From Syntrophotalea acetylenica (lineage in GTDB: Bacteria; Desulfobacterota; Desulfuromonadia; Desulfuromonadales; Syntrophotaleaceae): a DNA stretch of 64,000 nt. Location: assembly GCF_001888165.1 (NCBI RefSeq), contig NZ_CP015455.1:1-64000 (forward strand). The letters run 5' to 3'. Made by a program: the position numbers and the translations under genes. Below are positions 17,186 through 26,057 of this stretch, in pieces (position 1 is the first letter of the stretch; every line of letters starts with the position of its first letter). The notes beneath the pieces are model-generated. The model saw nothing but the letters and a program-made list of their open reading frames with translations, did not search any database and was not told where the DNA came from.

Positions 17186-18030
17186 GCCTGCACCTCCGCC
17201 AAACGCCGCAACAGGGCCAACTCTTCCAGATGGCACCGGTTGTTCTCTCCCGGCGCGGTTTCAAGAATCTTGGGAACCGCGGCGAAGCGGGCATCCCGCA
17301 TCAGGGCGGCAAAGGCATCGATGGAAATCGCACCCTGACCAATATGGGCATGCCGGTCGACACGGGAACCCCGGGCCTTTTGGGAATCGTTGAGATGAAT
17401 GGCAGCGATGCGGCTGGCGCCGAAAATCCGCTCGCATTCGGCGATGGTGCGATGGTAGCCTTCCTCGGATGACAGATCGTAGCCGGCGGCGAAGGCATGG
17501 CAGGTATCAAAACAGACGCCGAAACGCCCCTGCGGCACCTGCTCCATGATGGCGGCAAGGTGCTCGAAACGGTAGCCCAGGTAGCTGCCCTGGCCGGCGG
17601 TATTTTCCAGCAACACCACAACCTGGGGCGGTGCCTGTTCAAAGATAATGCGAAACGCCTCGGCGATGCGTCGCAAACCGATATCTTCCCCAGCGTCAAG
17701 ATGGGCGCCGGGATGCATGACCAGATGATCGATACCCAGAGCGGCGCAGCGCCGCATCTCGTCGAGAAATGCGGCCAGGGAGCGACTGCGGTTTTCACCG
17801 TCGGCCGCGGCCAGGTTGATCAGGTAGCTGTCATGGGCGATGATTGCCGCTACGCCCCCCTCTTGCCTGGCGGCAGCAAAGGCCTCGATCTCCTCTCCGG
17901 GCAGGGGTGCGGCGCGCCACTGATTGGCGTTTTTGGTAAAAATCTGCATAGCCGTAGCGCCAATGGCTGCCGCGCGCCGGAATGCCTGGCTGACTCCGCC
18001 AGCAATGGATACATGAGCGCCAAGCAACAT
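17182..18030 (-). CDS. nfo: Endonuclease IV (AP endonuclease)
   Basis: 282 residues, TIM barrel. Zinc ligands appear in the standard motifs: HDSYLINLA, LVMHPGAHLDAGED, VVLLENTAGQG, GVCFDTCHAFAAGYD, AIHLNDSQKARGSRVDRHAH and ETAPGENNRCHLEE. It cleaves DNA 5' to abasic sites in base-excision repair. Starts immediately after the HAD gene's stop. Confidence 0.97.
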   Translation of the reverse strand: MLLGAHVSIAGGVSQAFRRAAAIGATAMQIFTKNANQWRAAPLPGEEIEAFAAARQEGGVAAIIAHDSYLINLAAADGENRSRSLAAFLDEMRRCAALGIDHLVMHPGAHLDAGEDIGLRRIAEAFRIIFEQAPPQVVVLLENTAGQGSYLGYRFEHLAAIMEQVPQGRFGVCFDTCHAFAAGYDLSSEEGYHRTIAECERIFGASRIAAIHLNDSQKARGSRVDRHAHIGQGAISIDAFAALMRDARFAAVPKILETAPGENNRCHLEELALLRRLAEVQA

Positions 18031-18693
18031 TCAGTAACCTCTCGCCGGGCTACCGGTTCCACAGGATGCCCAGCATGCGAGGGCCTGCGGCAACTGCTCA
18101 ACCCCGGCAAGGTGCCGATCGACGAAGGACTCCGGAACGGCATCGCCGACCAGGATGGTCGCCATACCGAGCTGCTTGGCCGGCCTGAGGTTGGCCACGC
18201 TGTCTTCGACCATGACGCACTGGCTGCCGGCCAGGCCGAGCTGGTCAAGAACCCGTTGATAGGGCTCAAGATAGGGCTTGGGCATGTAATCAGCGACCCG
18301 GATATCGAACACCGCGTCAAACAGATCGGCTATCCCCAGGGCATCGAGTACCCGATCGGTATGAGCACGGCTGCTGTTGGTAAAAACAACCCGGGATTGG
18401 GGCAGCGAGAGCAGCGCCTGCCTGAGCTCCGGATCAGGCTGCAGGCGGCTTCGCACATCCACGTCGTGAACGTAATGCAGGTAATCCTCGGGGTCGACCC
18501 GGTGATGCCGCATGAGTCCCCGCATGGTGACGCCGTAGTCCTGCCAGTACCGCCGGCGCAGGCTGTCGACGTTTTCCAGGGGAATACCCACCACCTCATG
18601 CATATAGCGGTTGATGCGCGTGTCGATGAGCGAAAACAGGTCGCAGCAGGGCGGATACAGGGTATTGTCGAGATCAAACAGGATACACTGCAT
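18031..18693 (-). CDS. HAD-superfamily pyrimidine 5'-nucleotidase-like phosphatase
   Basis: 220 residues. HAD motif I FDLDNTLYPP at the N-terminus, motif II RVVFTNSSRAH, and motif III with CVMVEDSVANLRPAKQLG. The all-alpha cap and the DNTLYPP variant match the plant/yeast Ssm1/SDT1-like group (dephosphorylating UMP/CMP or vitamin monophosphates). Substrate not determinable. It lies 5 bp after the HIT gene and abuts nfo. Confidence 0.88.
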   Translation of the reverse strand: MQCILFDLDNTLYPPCCDLFSLIDTRINRYMHEVVGIPLENVDSLRRRYWQDYGVTMRGLMRHHRVDPEDYLHYVHDVDVRSRLQPDPELRQALLSLPQSRVVFTNSSRAHTDRVLDALGIADLFDAVFDIRVADYMPKPYLEPYQRVLDQLGLAGSQCVMVEDSVANLRPAKQLGMATILVGDAVPESFVDRHLAGVEQLPQALACWASCGTGSPARGY

Positions 18694-18698
18694 GGCAA

Positions 18699-19130
18699 CT
18701 ATTCCTTGTCACCCGCGGCCAGCCCGAGGGCCAGGCGGATGCGCCCAATGGCCTGCCGGTATTGTGCGGCGGACAGAACACACTCGTTGTGAGGCTCGCT
18801 CCAGATGGGCCTGGGCCAGAGCGGGTCCGTGGTCTGCCGCGGCACCAGATGCCAATGCATGTGGGGCACCATGTTGCCGAGCAGTTCATAGTTCATTTTG
18901 GCCGGCTGGTAAACGGCGGCCAGAGCCGCCGCCACCCGATTGATCTCCTCCATGATGCCGGCGCGCGCGGCCGGCAGCAGATGGAACAGCTCGGTGACGT
19001 GCTCTTTGGTAAAAAGCAGGGTATATCCGGGGAAAAACTGGTCACCATTGAGCATAGCGTAGCAGTGCTCAAATTCAGCGATGCGCAGTTCCGGTTGCTC
19101 CTGCCAGCGCATGCACATGGGACAGGTCAT
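18699..19130 (-). CDS. HIT-family nucleotide-binding hydrolase
   Basis: 143 residues from the ATG at 19130, which overlaps the dapF stop by 4 bp; upstream in-frame sequence belongs to dapF in another frame. The histidine triad is H90-x-H92-x-H94 ([10 protein letters not shown]). An N-terminal MTCPMC pair of cysteines may add a metal site. Members hydrolyse AMP-linked substrates; the actual substrate is unknown. Confidence 0.93.
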   Translation of the reverse strand: MTCPMCMRWQEQPELRIAEFEHCYAMLNGDQFFPGYTLLFTKEHVTELFHLLPAARAGIMEEINRVAAALAAVYQPAKMNYELLGNMVPHMHWHLVPRQTTDPLWPRPIWSEPHNECVLSAAQYRQAIGRIRLALGLAAGDKE

Positions 19131-19966
19131 CGCGGGTCGAAATCCCCTTCGAAAACCTGTACCGCCGGTCCGGTCATATACACGCTGCCGTCCTGTGCCC
19201 ATTCCATCTCCAGATCGCCCCCCAGCAGATGATTGAGCACACGGTGTTCGGTGCGACCGTTGAGGACGCAGGCAACGGTAACCGCCGAGGAACCGGTGCC
19301 GCAGGCCAGTGTCTCGCCGGCGCCTCGCTCCCAGGTACGCTGTTTGATTTCGGTTGGAGATATGATTTCGATGAATTCGACGTTGGTTCGATTGGGGAAA
19401 AGATCGAGATTTTCGATGACCGGGCCGTATTTGGCAACGGGAAATTCGTCGACATTGTCGACAAAAATAATGCAGTGGGGATTGCCCATGGACACGCATG
19501 TAATGTGAAAGGTCCGGTCGAGGATCTTCAGTTCCTGATTGATGACCTGCTCCCGCGGGTTGCCTGTCATGGGGATTTCGCCACGGCTGAGACGCGGTTT
19601 GCCCATATTGACACGGACCCGCTCCACCCGGTTGTCCGGGTTGGTGAAGAGCTGCAGGGTAAGGATGCCGGCCCCGGTCTCGGCGGTGATCTCCTTTTTA
19701 TCCACAATGCCATGGTCATAGGCATATTTGGCCACGCAGCGGATGCCGTTGCCACACATCTCCGATTCGCTGCCGTCGGAATTGAACATGCGCATGCGCA
19801 CATCGGCCTTCCCGGAGGGCAGGATTAAAATGAGGCCGTCGGAGCCGATACCGAAGTTGCGGTTGCTGACCGTGCGGGCCATGGCGACCGGGTCGTCGAT
19901 GATTTCTTCAAAGCAATTGACATAAACGTAGTCGTTGCCGGCTCCATGCATTTTAGCGAATTTCAT
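19127..19966 (-). CDS. dapF: Diaminopimelate epimerase
   Basis: 279 residues from the ATG at 19966, which gives the canonical N-terminus [16 protein letters not shown]. The two active-site cysteines are C71 ([10 protein letters not shown]) and C222 ([11 protein letters not shown]). Converts LL- to meso-diaminopimelate for lysine and peptidoglycan. First gene of the six-gene overlapped operon down to darP. The 151-bp gap to the divergent plus-strand gene at 20118 must contain both promoters. Confidence 0.98.
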   Translation of the reverse strand: MKFAKMHGAGNDYVYVNCFEEIIDDPVAMARTVSNRNFGIGSDGLILILPSGKADVRMRMFNSDGSESEMCGNGIRCVAKYAYDHGIVDKKEITAETGAGILTLQLFTNPDNRVERVRVNMGKPRLSRGEIPMTGNPREQVINQELKILDRTFHITCVSMGNPHCIIFVDNVDEFPVAKYGPVIENLDLFPNRTNVEFIEIISPTEIKQRTWERGAGETLACGTGSSAVTVACVLNGRTEHRVLNHLLGGDLEMEWAQDGSVYMTGPAVQVFEGDFDPR

Positions 19967-20117
19967 GGCAAGGCTCTTCCCTTCTCGTGTATAGGATCTT
20001 TCTGGAACCACTGATTATAGAAAAATTCATCATTTACCACAAGGGTCATCTGATTGACCGGCAAGCCTCGTCTGGCGTACAATGAGACAACTTTTATCTG
20101 TACCGGAGCGACGTTAC

Positions 20118-20336
20118 ATGGCATATAATTTGAAAACCAGAATCTGGCAGACCGGCGCCCTGGAATGGTGGGGCAGGCTCGATGGCGAGGAGATCTACCT
20201 CGGCAGCCGTGAATTTCCCCTGCCCCCGGAAGAGGGAGACCGCTGGGTGGTGCGCGCCACCGGGGAAACCTTCTGTATAATGAACGGAACCATCCGGAGG
20301 ATTTCTGACCTGGCGCGGGCAGAGGAGGAACAATGA
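20118..20336 (+). CDS. Small conserved-looking hypothetical protein, coupled to the MBL hydrolase
   Basis: 72 residues from the ATG at 20118 (GGAG nine bases upstream). No motif recognised; it is aromatic-rich in its first half (IWQTGALEWWGRLDGEEIYLG). Its stop overlaps the next gene's start by 4 bp, so they are translated together, which is the best argument that it is real. Confidence 0.68.
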   Translation: MAYNLKTRIWQTGALEWWGRLDGEEIYLGSREFPLPPEEGDRWVVRATGETFCIMNGTIRRISDLARAEEEQ

Positions 20337-20956
20337 AACTCGGGAACCTGGAAATCCTTCAGATTCCGGCTGGCGAGATGCACAACTTTGCCTATCTCCT
20401 GTTCTGCCCCACGAGCCGTCAGGGTCTGGCCGTCGATCCCTCGCTGGAACCCCAAAAGCTGCTCGATGCCATTGAAAAACACGGCGTGCGCCTGACCTGG
20501 CTGGTCAACACCCATGGCCACCGCGACCACGTTGCCGGCAACGGGATGATCCTGCAAGCCACCGGGGCGCGGTTGGCGGCCCATGCGCTGGCCTTGCCAA
20601 AACCCGACAGGCCGCTCGCGGACGGAGACCGACTGATGGTGGGCGATACGGCCGTCACCATCCTGCACACCCCTGGCCATACGCCGGCGGACATCACCCT
20701 TAATCCACCAGGCGCCCTGCTGACCGGAGACACGCTGTTCGTCACCAGGGTAGGCCGGGCCGACATGCCCGGCAGCGATCCGGAGGCCCTGTACCGCAGC
20801 CTGCACCGACTGGCCGCCTACCCGGACGCCACACTGATATTTCCCGGACATGATTACGGCCCCCGTAAATTTTCCACCATCGCCTTTGAACGACAGCACA
20901 ATCCTTATCTGCGCTGCCGCGACCTTGACGAGTTTATTGCCTTGCGCATGGGCTGA
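20333..20956 (+). CDS. Metallo-beta-lactamase-fold hydrolase (glyoxalase II-like)
   Basis: 207 residues. Zinc motif TxHxHxDH is H61-x-H63-x-D65-H66 (NTHGHRDHVAGN), followed by HTPGHTPADI, GDTLFVTRVGRAD and the final histidine in FPGHDYGPRKFSTI. This pattern fits hydroxyacylglutathione-hydrolase-like or persulfide dioxygenase-like enzymes; it lacks the C-terminal glutathione-binding domain of true GloB, so the substrate is open. Confidence 0.92.
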   Translation: MKLGNLEILQIPAGEMHNFAYLLFCPTSRQGLAVDPSLEPQKLLDAIEKHGVRLTWLVNTHGHRDHVAGNGMILQATGARLAAHALALPKPDRPLADGDRLMVGDTAVTILHTPGHTPADITLNPPGALLTGDTLFVTRVGRADMPGSDPEALYRSLHRLAAYPDATLIFPGHDYGPRKFSTIAFERQHNPYLRCRDLDEFIALRMG

Positions 20957-21045
20957 CCGACCCGACAGGTACGGCCCTCAACAATTTTATGATTTAAGAG
21001 GAGGGATGGGGGCGTGGAGAGTTTGCGCCCGCCATCGAACACACT

Positions 21046-22101
21046 ATGGCGAGCATCCTGCTGGAACTGCTGGTTCGGAACGGCAGCCTGTCCAAACACC
21101 TGGCCGAGGAAATACGGCAAAACGCCCGGCATGCCGATATGTGCCTGAGTACCTGCGTGCTTGTTGCCTCACCCATCGGCGAAGAGCGGATGGCCCGCAT
21201 CGTTGCGCGCATGCTTGGGCGGGCTTATTTCGATCCTGACCAGTTGCGGGAGCTGCCTCCCGTGCTGCGCGAATTTTTGTCCATGGAGCAGGCTCTCAGG
21301 TTCCGGGCCCTGCCACTGCGACTCGTGCAGCAGGGCCTGCTGGTTGCCATGGCCGATCCCAGCGACCAGGAGTCGCTGCAAAATCTTGCCGACCTGACAG
21401 GCTACCCCCTGATGCCCCAGGTCGCCCCCGAAGCCCGTCTTCTGCAAGCCATCGGCCGCTGTTATCGCAAAGATCTGCCAGCCGCCGAAGCCTCCCTGAT
21501 GGCGCGGATTGTCGCCGCCGAATCTTTGGAGCAAACGTTTCCCAAAACCGAGGAACTGGACGAATCCCTGCTGGAAGAAGCACAGGTTGTCGAGGATGAA
21601 GCCGGGACCGCGGCCGCCCGAGCCGGGACCGGACTGCAGCAGCGCCTGGCGGCGGCTGCCAGCCGTGAAGATGTGGCGGACGCTCTGATGGATCACTTGT
21701 GCGGCCAATTTGAGCGCCTGGCGCTGTTTCTGAAACGTGACGGCACCCTGCTCGGCTGGCGGGCCCTGTGCGGCCATCAGCGGCGACCTGGAATCGGCAA
21801 GGTCGGCATGAAAATCACCGACAGCCCACTCCTGCAATCCGTGCTTGCAGGGCAAAGTCCGTTTCTCGGTCCGCTCGCCGAGGCGCCCCTGCGGGCCATG
21901 CTGCAACAGGCTCTGGGAGCACCGCCCCAAAAAGCTGTCCTGCTGCCGCTGGTGGTTGCCAAACGCGCGGTCGGCATCCTGTATGTGGAAAATGGCGGTC
22001 TCTGCCTGTTCGATCGCGTGGCCGAACTTCAGCAGCTTCTGGGGAAGGCGGCCTGCGCCCTGGAAATTCTCATCCTGCGCAAAAAACTGATCCAGCCATA
22101 G
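21046..22101 (+). CDS. MshEN (GspE N-terminal)-domain protein, no ATPase domain
   Basis: 351 residues. Residues about 15-145 resemble the GspE/PilB/MshE N-terminal domain (LPLRLVQQGLLVAMADPSD then LQNLADLTGYPLMPQVAP), which in some proteins binds c-di-GMP. The C-terminal half (about 205-345) looks like a GAF-type sensory domain (FERLALFLKRDGTLLGWRA). No Walker motifs, so it is not a secretion ATPase. The listed ATG has no ribosome site; an excellent AGGAGG (20999-21004) nine bases before a GTG at 21014 is out of frame by exactly one missing base, so the true start may be 21014. Confidence 0.75.
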   Translation: MASILLELLVRNGSLSKHLAEEIRQNARHADMCLSTCVLVASPIGEERMARIVARMLGRAYFDPDQLRELPPVLREFLSMEQALRFRALPLRLVQQGLLVAMADPSDQESLQNLADLTGYPLMPQVAPEARLLQAIGRCYRKDLPAAEASLMARIVAAESLEQTFPKTEELDESLLEEAQVVEDEAGTAAARAGTGLQQRLAAAASREDVADALMDHLCGQFERLALFLKRDGTLLGWRALCGHQRRPGIGKVGMKITDSPLLQSVLAGQSPFLGPLAEAPLRAMLQQALGAPPQKAVLLPLVVAKRAVGILYVENGGLCLFDRVAELQQLLGKAACALEILILRKKLIQP

Positions 22102-22125
22102 ACTGACCGATCTTAACGACTTTGG

Positions 22126-23265
22126 CTACGGCCGTTGCGAGTTGCCGCCGGCAGCGCTTTGATCCCGGCCTGCAGGAATAACCATGCTGCCGGCCAGCCG
22201 ATCATTCCAGCCCCGACCGTCGCGGCGGAACAGTGCGCTGCAGAAACCGAGGCCCAGGGGCAGCAGGCACAGCAGCCCTCCCGCCGTACGCAGAAAAGCC
22301 TGCGACAGTTGCAGCGGTTCGCCATCAACATCAACAACCAGCAGCGAAGCGACCATTTTCCCCGGCGTCTGACCTCCCAGATAATGAAACAGGGTGAAAT
22401 ATCCAAGGGAAAGCCCGAAAAACACCAGGAAATATGGTCCGGCCTGGCCAGCCACGGCTTGCGGTTTCGGCCAGACAAAAGCATCACCACCAGCCCGCAG
22501 ATATTCTCCTGCCAGAACAAACAGCGCGAAAATGGTTACCAGCAAACCGGCATCGAGCAAAAATGCGAACATCCGCGCAGACAGGGAAGCCCGGCACAAA
22601 GCAGGCGCATAATCCTCATCGGCAAGCCATTCGTCCTGTTCCGATGCGGCGGCGAAAACCGCGTCCGGCTCAGCACCGCGCGCATTGGCCGTCCCTTCTT
22701 CAAAATCCGCTGCCTCACTGCGCCGCCAGGCAGGTGTCTCGCCATCCAGCAGCCAATCGTCCAGCAATACATCATCGTCCATCGGCGGTTCCCTGTCGGC
22801 CTCTTGCATCTGGACCGCTGCAGGTGCGGCAAGCTCGCTATCGGCGCAAGGCGATGGCATGTCGGGGAATCCCGTTGCGGCGGTTCCATGGTCATCGGCA
22901 AAACCGTCATCCGTGGCCGGCGCGACGCTCTCCCGGCCGCGGCTTGAATCCGCATCGAGGTCGGCTGCAAGAGCAGGCTCCCCGGAGCCTGTTTCATCCA
23001 GGTAGGCAACCAGGTCCTGTTCGACCTGCTCATCTTCCAGAACCGCCTGCTCGGCGGCGGTCGAAATCTCCCTCTCATCGGGGAGGCTGGCTTCGAAAGG
23101 ATCATCCGCCAGGGGCGCCACAACGGCCGGGCGGCCCGTAAAGGACGGCGGTTGCACCGGATCGCCAAGGCGATACCTGTCGCGTATCCCGGAAAGGTCC
23201 CGACCGCATTTCTTGCAGGTGCCCAGATAGTTGAAACTCTGGAAACCGCACTTTGGACACTTCAT
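22126..23265 (-). CDS. RDD-family membrane protein with N-terminal zinc ribbon
   Basis: 379 residues from the ATG at 23265. An N-terminal zinc ribbon, CPKCG-x10-CKKCG (residues 3-21), is followed by a long acidic, low-complexity linker (about 35-230). A C-terminal RDD domain has three to four hydrophobic helices (FAFLLDAGLLVTIFALFVLA, then YFLVFFGLSLGYFTLFHYLGG and GLLCLLPLGLGF). Role unknown; many relatives pair a ribbon with membrane helices. Convergent with the MshEN gene. Confidence 0.82.
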   Translation of the reverse strand: MKCPKCGFQSFNYLGTCKKCGRDLSGIRDRYRLGDPVQPPSFTGRPAVVAPLADDPFEASLPDEREISTAAEQAVLEDEQVEQDLVAYLDETGSGEPALAADLDADSSRGRESVAPATDDGFADDHGTAATGFPDMPSPCADSELAAPAAVQMQEADREPPMDDDVLLDDWLLDGETPAWRRSEAADFEEGTANARGAEPDAVFAAASEQDEWLADEDYAPALCRASLSARMFAFLLDAGLLVTIFALFVLAGEYLRAGGDAFVWPKPQAVAGQAGPYFLVFFGLSLGYFTLFHYLGGQTPGKMVASLLVVDVDGEPLQLSQAFLRTAGGLLCLLPLGLGFCSALFRRDGRGWNDRLAGSMVIPAGRDQSAAGGNSQRP

Positions 23266-23300
23266 GTCATTTCCTCCACCGGGCAAGGGCGCGCCGCATG

Positions 23301-24038
23301 TCAGGACTGCGCACCGCCCAGATCGCCATACCGGTATTGCAGAATGGTTGCGGCTGCAAAGCCGGCTGTTTCACTTCGCAAAATACGCGGTCCAAACCGC
23401 ACCGGCACAAACCCGAATCGCCGCGCGACAGCGACCTCCTCGCTGGAAAAGCCGCCCTCCGGGCCGATCAGCACCGCGGCACCTGCTGGGATCTGCTGTG
23501 GCAGAACCGATTCAAGCGCGTGCGAGCCCTCCTCCCACAACATCAGGCGCAACGCGCTTTGGCAGCCTGCCAGAGCGCTGTCAAGGGTCGCCAGCGGCGC
23601 AAGCTGAGGCAGCAGGGGCCTGCGACACTGCCGTGCCGCTTCGCGGATAATGCGCAGCCAGCGCTGCCGCCGCTGCTCCTCACGCTTCGGCTCCAGTCGC
23701 GGGACGCTGCGATTTGTCTGCACGGGAAGAAAGCGGGTAACGCCGAGTTCGGTACCCTTTTGCAAAATCAGATCCATCTTGTCGGCCTTGGGCAGGGCCT
23801 GTATCAATTCGATAGGGAAGCTCCGCTCGATTTCCTTGCTCCGGACCAGAACCGTAGCCGTGCCGGTTTTTTTTGCAAGCCCCGTGAGCCGGCAGTGGCA
23901 GAGGGTGCCGAGACCGTCCAGCAGAACAATTTCGGCTCCTTCGGAAAGCCGCAGAACCACCAGATGATGCACGATCTCCTCGGTGAGGGTGACCTGCTCG
24001 CCGCGCAGAGCTTCCGGGGTAATGAAAAACCGATGCAT
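23301..24038 (-). CDS. rsmE: 16S rRNA (uracil-1498-N3)-methyltransferase
   Basis: 245 residues. N-terminal PUA-like part (HHLVVLRLSEGAEIVLLDG) and a C-terminal SPOUT methyltransferase with the deep-knot motifs LIGPEGGFSSEEV and RILRSETAGFAAATI. Methylates U1498 of 16S rRNA. Lies directly after prmA with no gap, as commonly found. Confidence 0.97.
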   Translation of the reverse strand: MHRFFITPEALRGEQVTLTEEIVHHLVVLRLSEGAEIVLLDGLGTLCHCRLTGLAKKTGTATVLVRSKEIERSFPIELIQALPKADKMDLILQKGTELGVTRFLPVQTNRSVPRLEPKREEQRRQRWLRIIREAARQCRRPLLPQLAPLATLDSALAGCQSALRLMLWEEGSHALESVLPQQIPAGAAVLIGPEGGFSSEEVAVARRFGFVPVRFGPRILRSETAGFAAATILQYRYGDLGGAQS

Positions 24039-24962
24039 TCAGGCTTCCTTACGATAGCACAGGCAAGACCATTCTTCCCGACGGCGAATGTCGGGTCCCG
24101 CAAGCCCCCGTCCGGCGAACGCATCAATGACCAGCTGCTCCTTTTCTTGCAAAATGCCGGACAGGATCAAAACGCCGCCAGGTGCCAGATGGGAGACCAG
24201 CGCAGCGGCAAGCCGTGCATTTTCCTCGGCCAGAATGTTGGCCAGCACCATATCGAATTTACCCGGCAACGATTCAAGCGGATCCAGAGTGACGGCAATT
24301 TGCTGCGCGACATTGTTTTGCCGGGCATTATCGAGCGCCACCTGACAGGCCGTCTGATCGATATCGCAGCCGAGAACCTGGCGCGCACCGAGCAGGGCGG
24401 CGGCAACGGCGAGAATGCCTGAACCGGTGCCCACATCCAGCACCCGCTGCGGCCCCGGACAAGCTTCGTATGCCTCGGCCAAAGCTTCCAGGCACAAACG
24501 GGTCGTTGCGTGACTTCCGGTTCCGAATGCCATGCCGGGATCCAGTGTAAGCACCGCGTCGCGGGGGCCTGGCTGAAAATCCTCCCAGGTCGGACGAACC
24601 ACCAGCCGCGATCCTATGCGCAGGATGCCGAAATGCTGCTTCCAGTTTTCGGCCCAGTCTTCGGCACCGATGCGACGCAGCCGGGGAACCACCGGCTCAA
24701 GTCCCGGAACCAGCGGAACCAGACAGGCCAGACGCTCCGCAACCCGCTGCGCCAGACCGGCCTCGGGCAGATCGGGAGGGAAATAGACCTTGAGAGTAAG
24801 GATTTCCGGAACACCCTCGTCCGGGTCAGGAATCACGAAGGTGTCGAGAGGGCGTTCTTCAACGGTAATGCCGGTCGAGCCGAGTTCCGTCATTTCATGA
24901 CAGACCAGGTCAATGCCGGCGGCAGGTACGGTAATGAGGATTTCAAGCCAGAATTCGTTCAT
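24039..24962 (-). CDS. prmA: Ribosomal protein L11 methyltransferase
   Basis: 307 residues from the ATG at 24962 (a GTG at 24968 is the alternative). Class I SAM motif VLDVGTGSGILAVAAALLG, preceded by LTLDPGMAFGTGSHATTRLC, a strong PrmA signature, and the catalytic-loop segment MVLANILAEE. Trimethylates L11. Heads the prmA-rsmE-RDD minus operon. Confidence 0.97.
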   Translation of the reverse strand: MNEFWLEILITVPAAGIDLVCHEMTELGSTGITVEERPLDTFVIPDPDEGVPEILTLKVYFPPDLPEAGLAQRVAERLACLVPLVPGLEPVVPRLRRIGAEDWAENWKQHFGILRIGSRLVVRPTWEDFQPGPRDAVLTLDPGMAFGTGSHATTRLCLEALAEAYEACPGPQRVLDVGTGSGILAVAAALLGARQVLGCDIDQTACQVALDNARQNNVAQQIAVTLDPLESLPGKFDMVLANILAEENARLAAALVSHLAPGGVLILSGILQEKEQLVIDAFAGRGLAGPDIRRREEWSCLCYRKEA

Positions 24963-25005
24963 GCGCACTGTTTACCAAATGACTCAGGTGATGGCAATAA
25001 AATAC

Positions 25006-25035
25006 TTGACAAAACACTTGTTAGTGGAGTGTAAT
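25006..25035 (+). promoter_or_regulatory. Candidate sigma-70 promoter
   Basis: TTGACA (25006-25011) and TGTAAT (25030-25035) are separated by 18 nt, inside the 423-bp gap between prmA and the response regulator at 25386. The leader would be about 345 nt, so a nearer start is possible (TTGCAC then TTTAAT around 25187-25218). No riboswitch structure was recognised in the leader. Confidence 0.45.
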
Positions 25036-25385
25036 CCGCCAAGCTATTTAATGAGGCAAATACCCTTGGTGATATTTTTGTTACAAATAATGCATGCCAC
25101 GACCAAGGCCCCCAACCGTCGGTACCCCCTGCCAGAAGCGAAACAACGGGCGGCATGACGCCGCCTGCCTTTTTCAAAAAAGTGACTTGCACGAAGTTTT
25201 TTTATTGCTACCATTTTAATGTGAGCTCATGAACCGCCATGTCGCGCCGAACCTCATGGGCACTGATTCATGATCGCAGCGGGTACTGGACAGCAAAACT
25301 GTGGCATTCAAGGAGAAAACGTTAGCGGAAAACCGCACCAATTTTTATGTCAACCGTTTCCATCGCCGGAAGAAAGGAAGCGACA

Positions 25386-26057
25386 ATGCGCGTGCTCGTT
25401 GTAGAAGACGAAAAAAAGGTAGCCAGCTTCATCAAGCGGGGTCTCGAGGAAGAGGAGTTCACCGTGGATGTGGCGTTTGACGGAGAGGAAGGGTTGTTCC
25501 TGGCCGAAAACAACCCCTACGACATTGTTCTGATGGACCTCATGCTGCCCAAAAAGGATGGTCTCGAAGTCATCAAGGAACTGCGAGCCAAGGAGATAAC
25601 CACGCCGGTGCTGTGCCTGACCGCCAAGGATTCCGTGGAAGATATCGTCTCCGGCCTTGATTCGGGAAGCGACGACTATCTGACCAAGCCCTTCGCCTTC
25701 AGTGAGTTGCTCGCCCGCGTCAAGGCCCTGCTGCGCCGCAGCGCCAAGGACCGCGGGGCCGAAATTTATTTCGCCGACCTGCGCCTCGACCCGGTAAGCC
25801 ACAAGGTATGGCGCTCTGATCAGGAGATCGATCTCACGGCCAAGGAATACGCCCTGCTGGAATATTTCATGCGCAACCCCAATCAGGTGCTTACCCGGGC
25901 CATGATTGCGGAACACGTATGGGACTACACCTTCGATTCTTTCACCAACATCATCGATGTGTATGTCAACTACCTGCGCAAAAAGGTCGACCGGGATTTC
26001 GATAAAAAGCTGATTCATACCGTGCGCGGCGTTGGATATGTCCTCAAGGAGGGCTGA
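25386..26057 (+). CDS. OmpR/PhoB-family response regulator (CusR/CopR-like)
   Basis: 223 residues from the ATG at 25386. Receiver domain with the acidic pocket ED (residues 7-8), phosphorylation site D51 (VLMDLMLP), T79 and K101. The C-terminal winged helix contains LTAKEYALLEYFMRNP and HTVRGVGYVLKEG. Paired with the kinase encoded immediately downstream; with an HtrA protease next it may control an envelope response. Confidence 0.95.
   Translation: MRVLVVEDEKKVASFIKRGLEEEEFTVDVAFDGEEGLFLAENNPYDIVLMDLMLPKKDGLEVIKELRAKEITTPVLCLTAKDSVEDIVSGLDSGSDDYLTKPFAFSELLARVKALLRRSAKDRGAEIYFADLRLDPVSHKVWRSDQEIDLTAKEYALLEYFMRNPNQVLTRAMIAEHVWDYTFDSFTNIIDVYVNYLRKKVDRDFDKKLIHTVRGVGYVLKEG

Noticed and set aside
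17497-18792. 431-codon plus-strand frame opposite nfo and the HAD gene
   Set aside because: Antisense shadow crossing two real genes.
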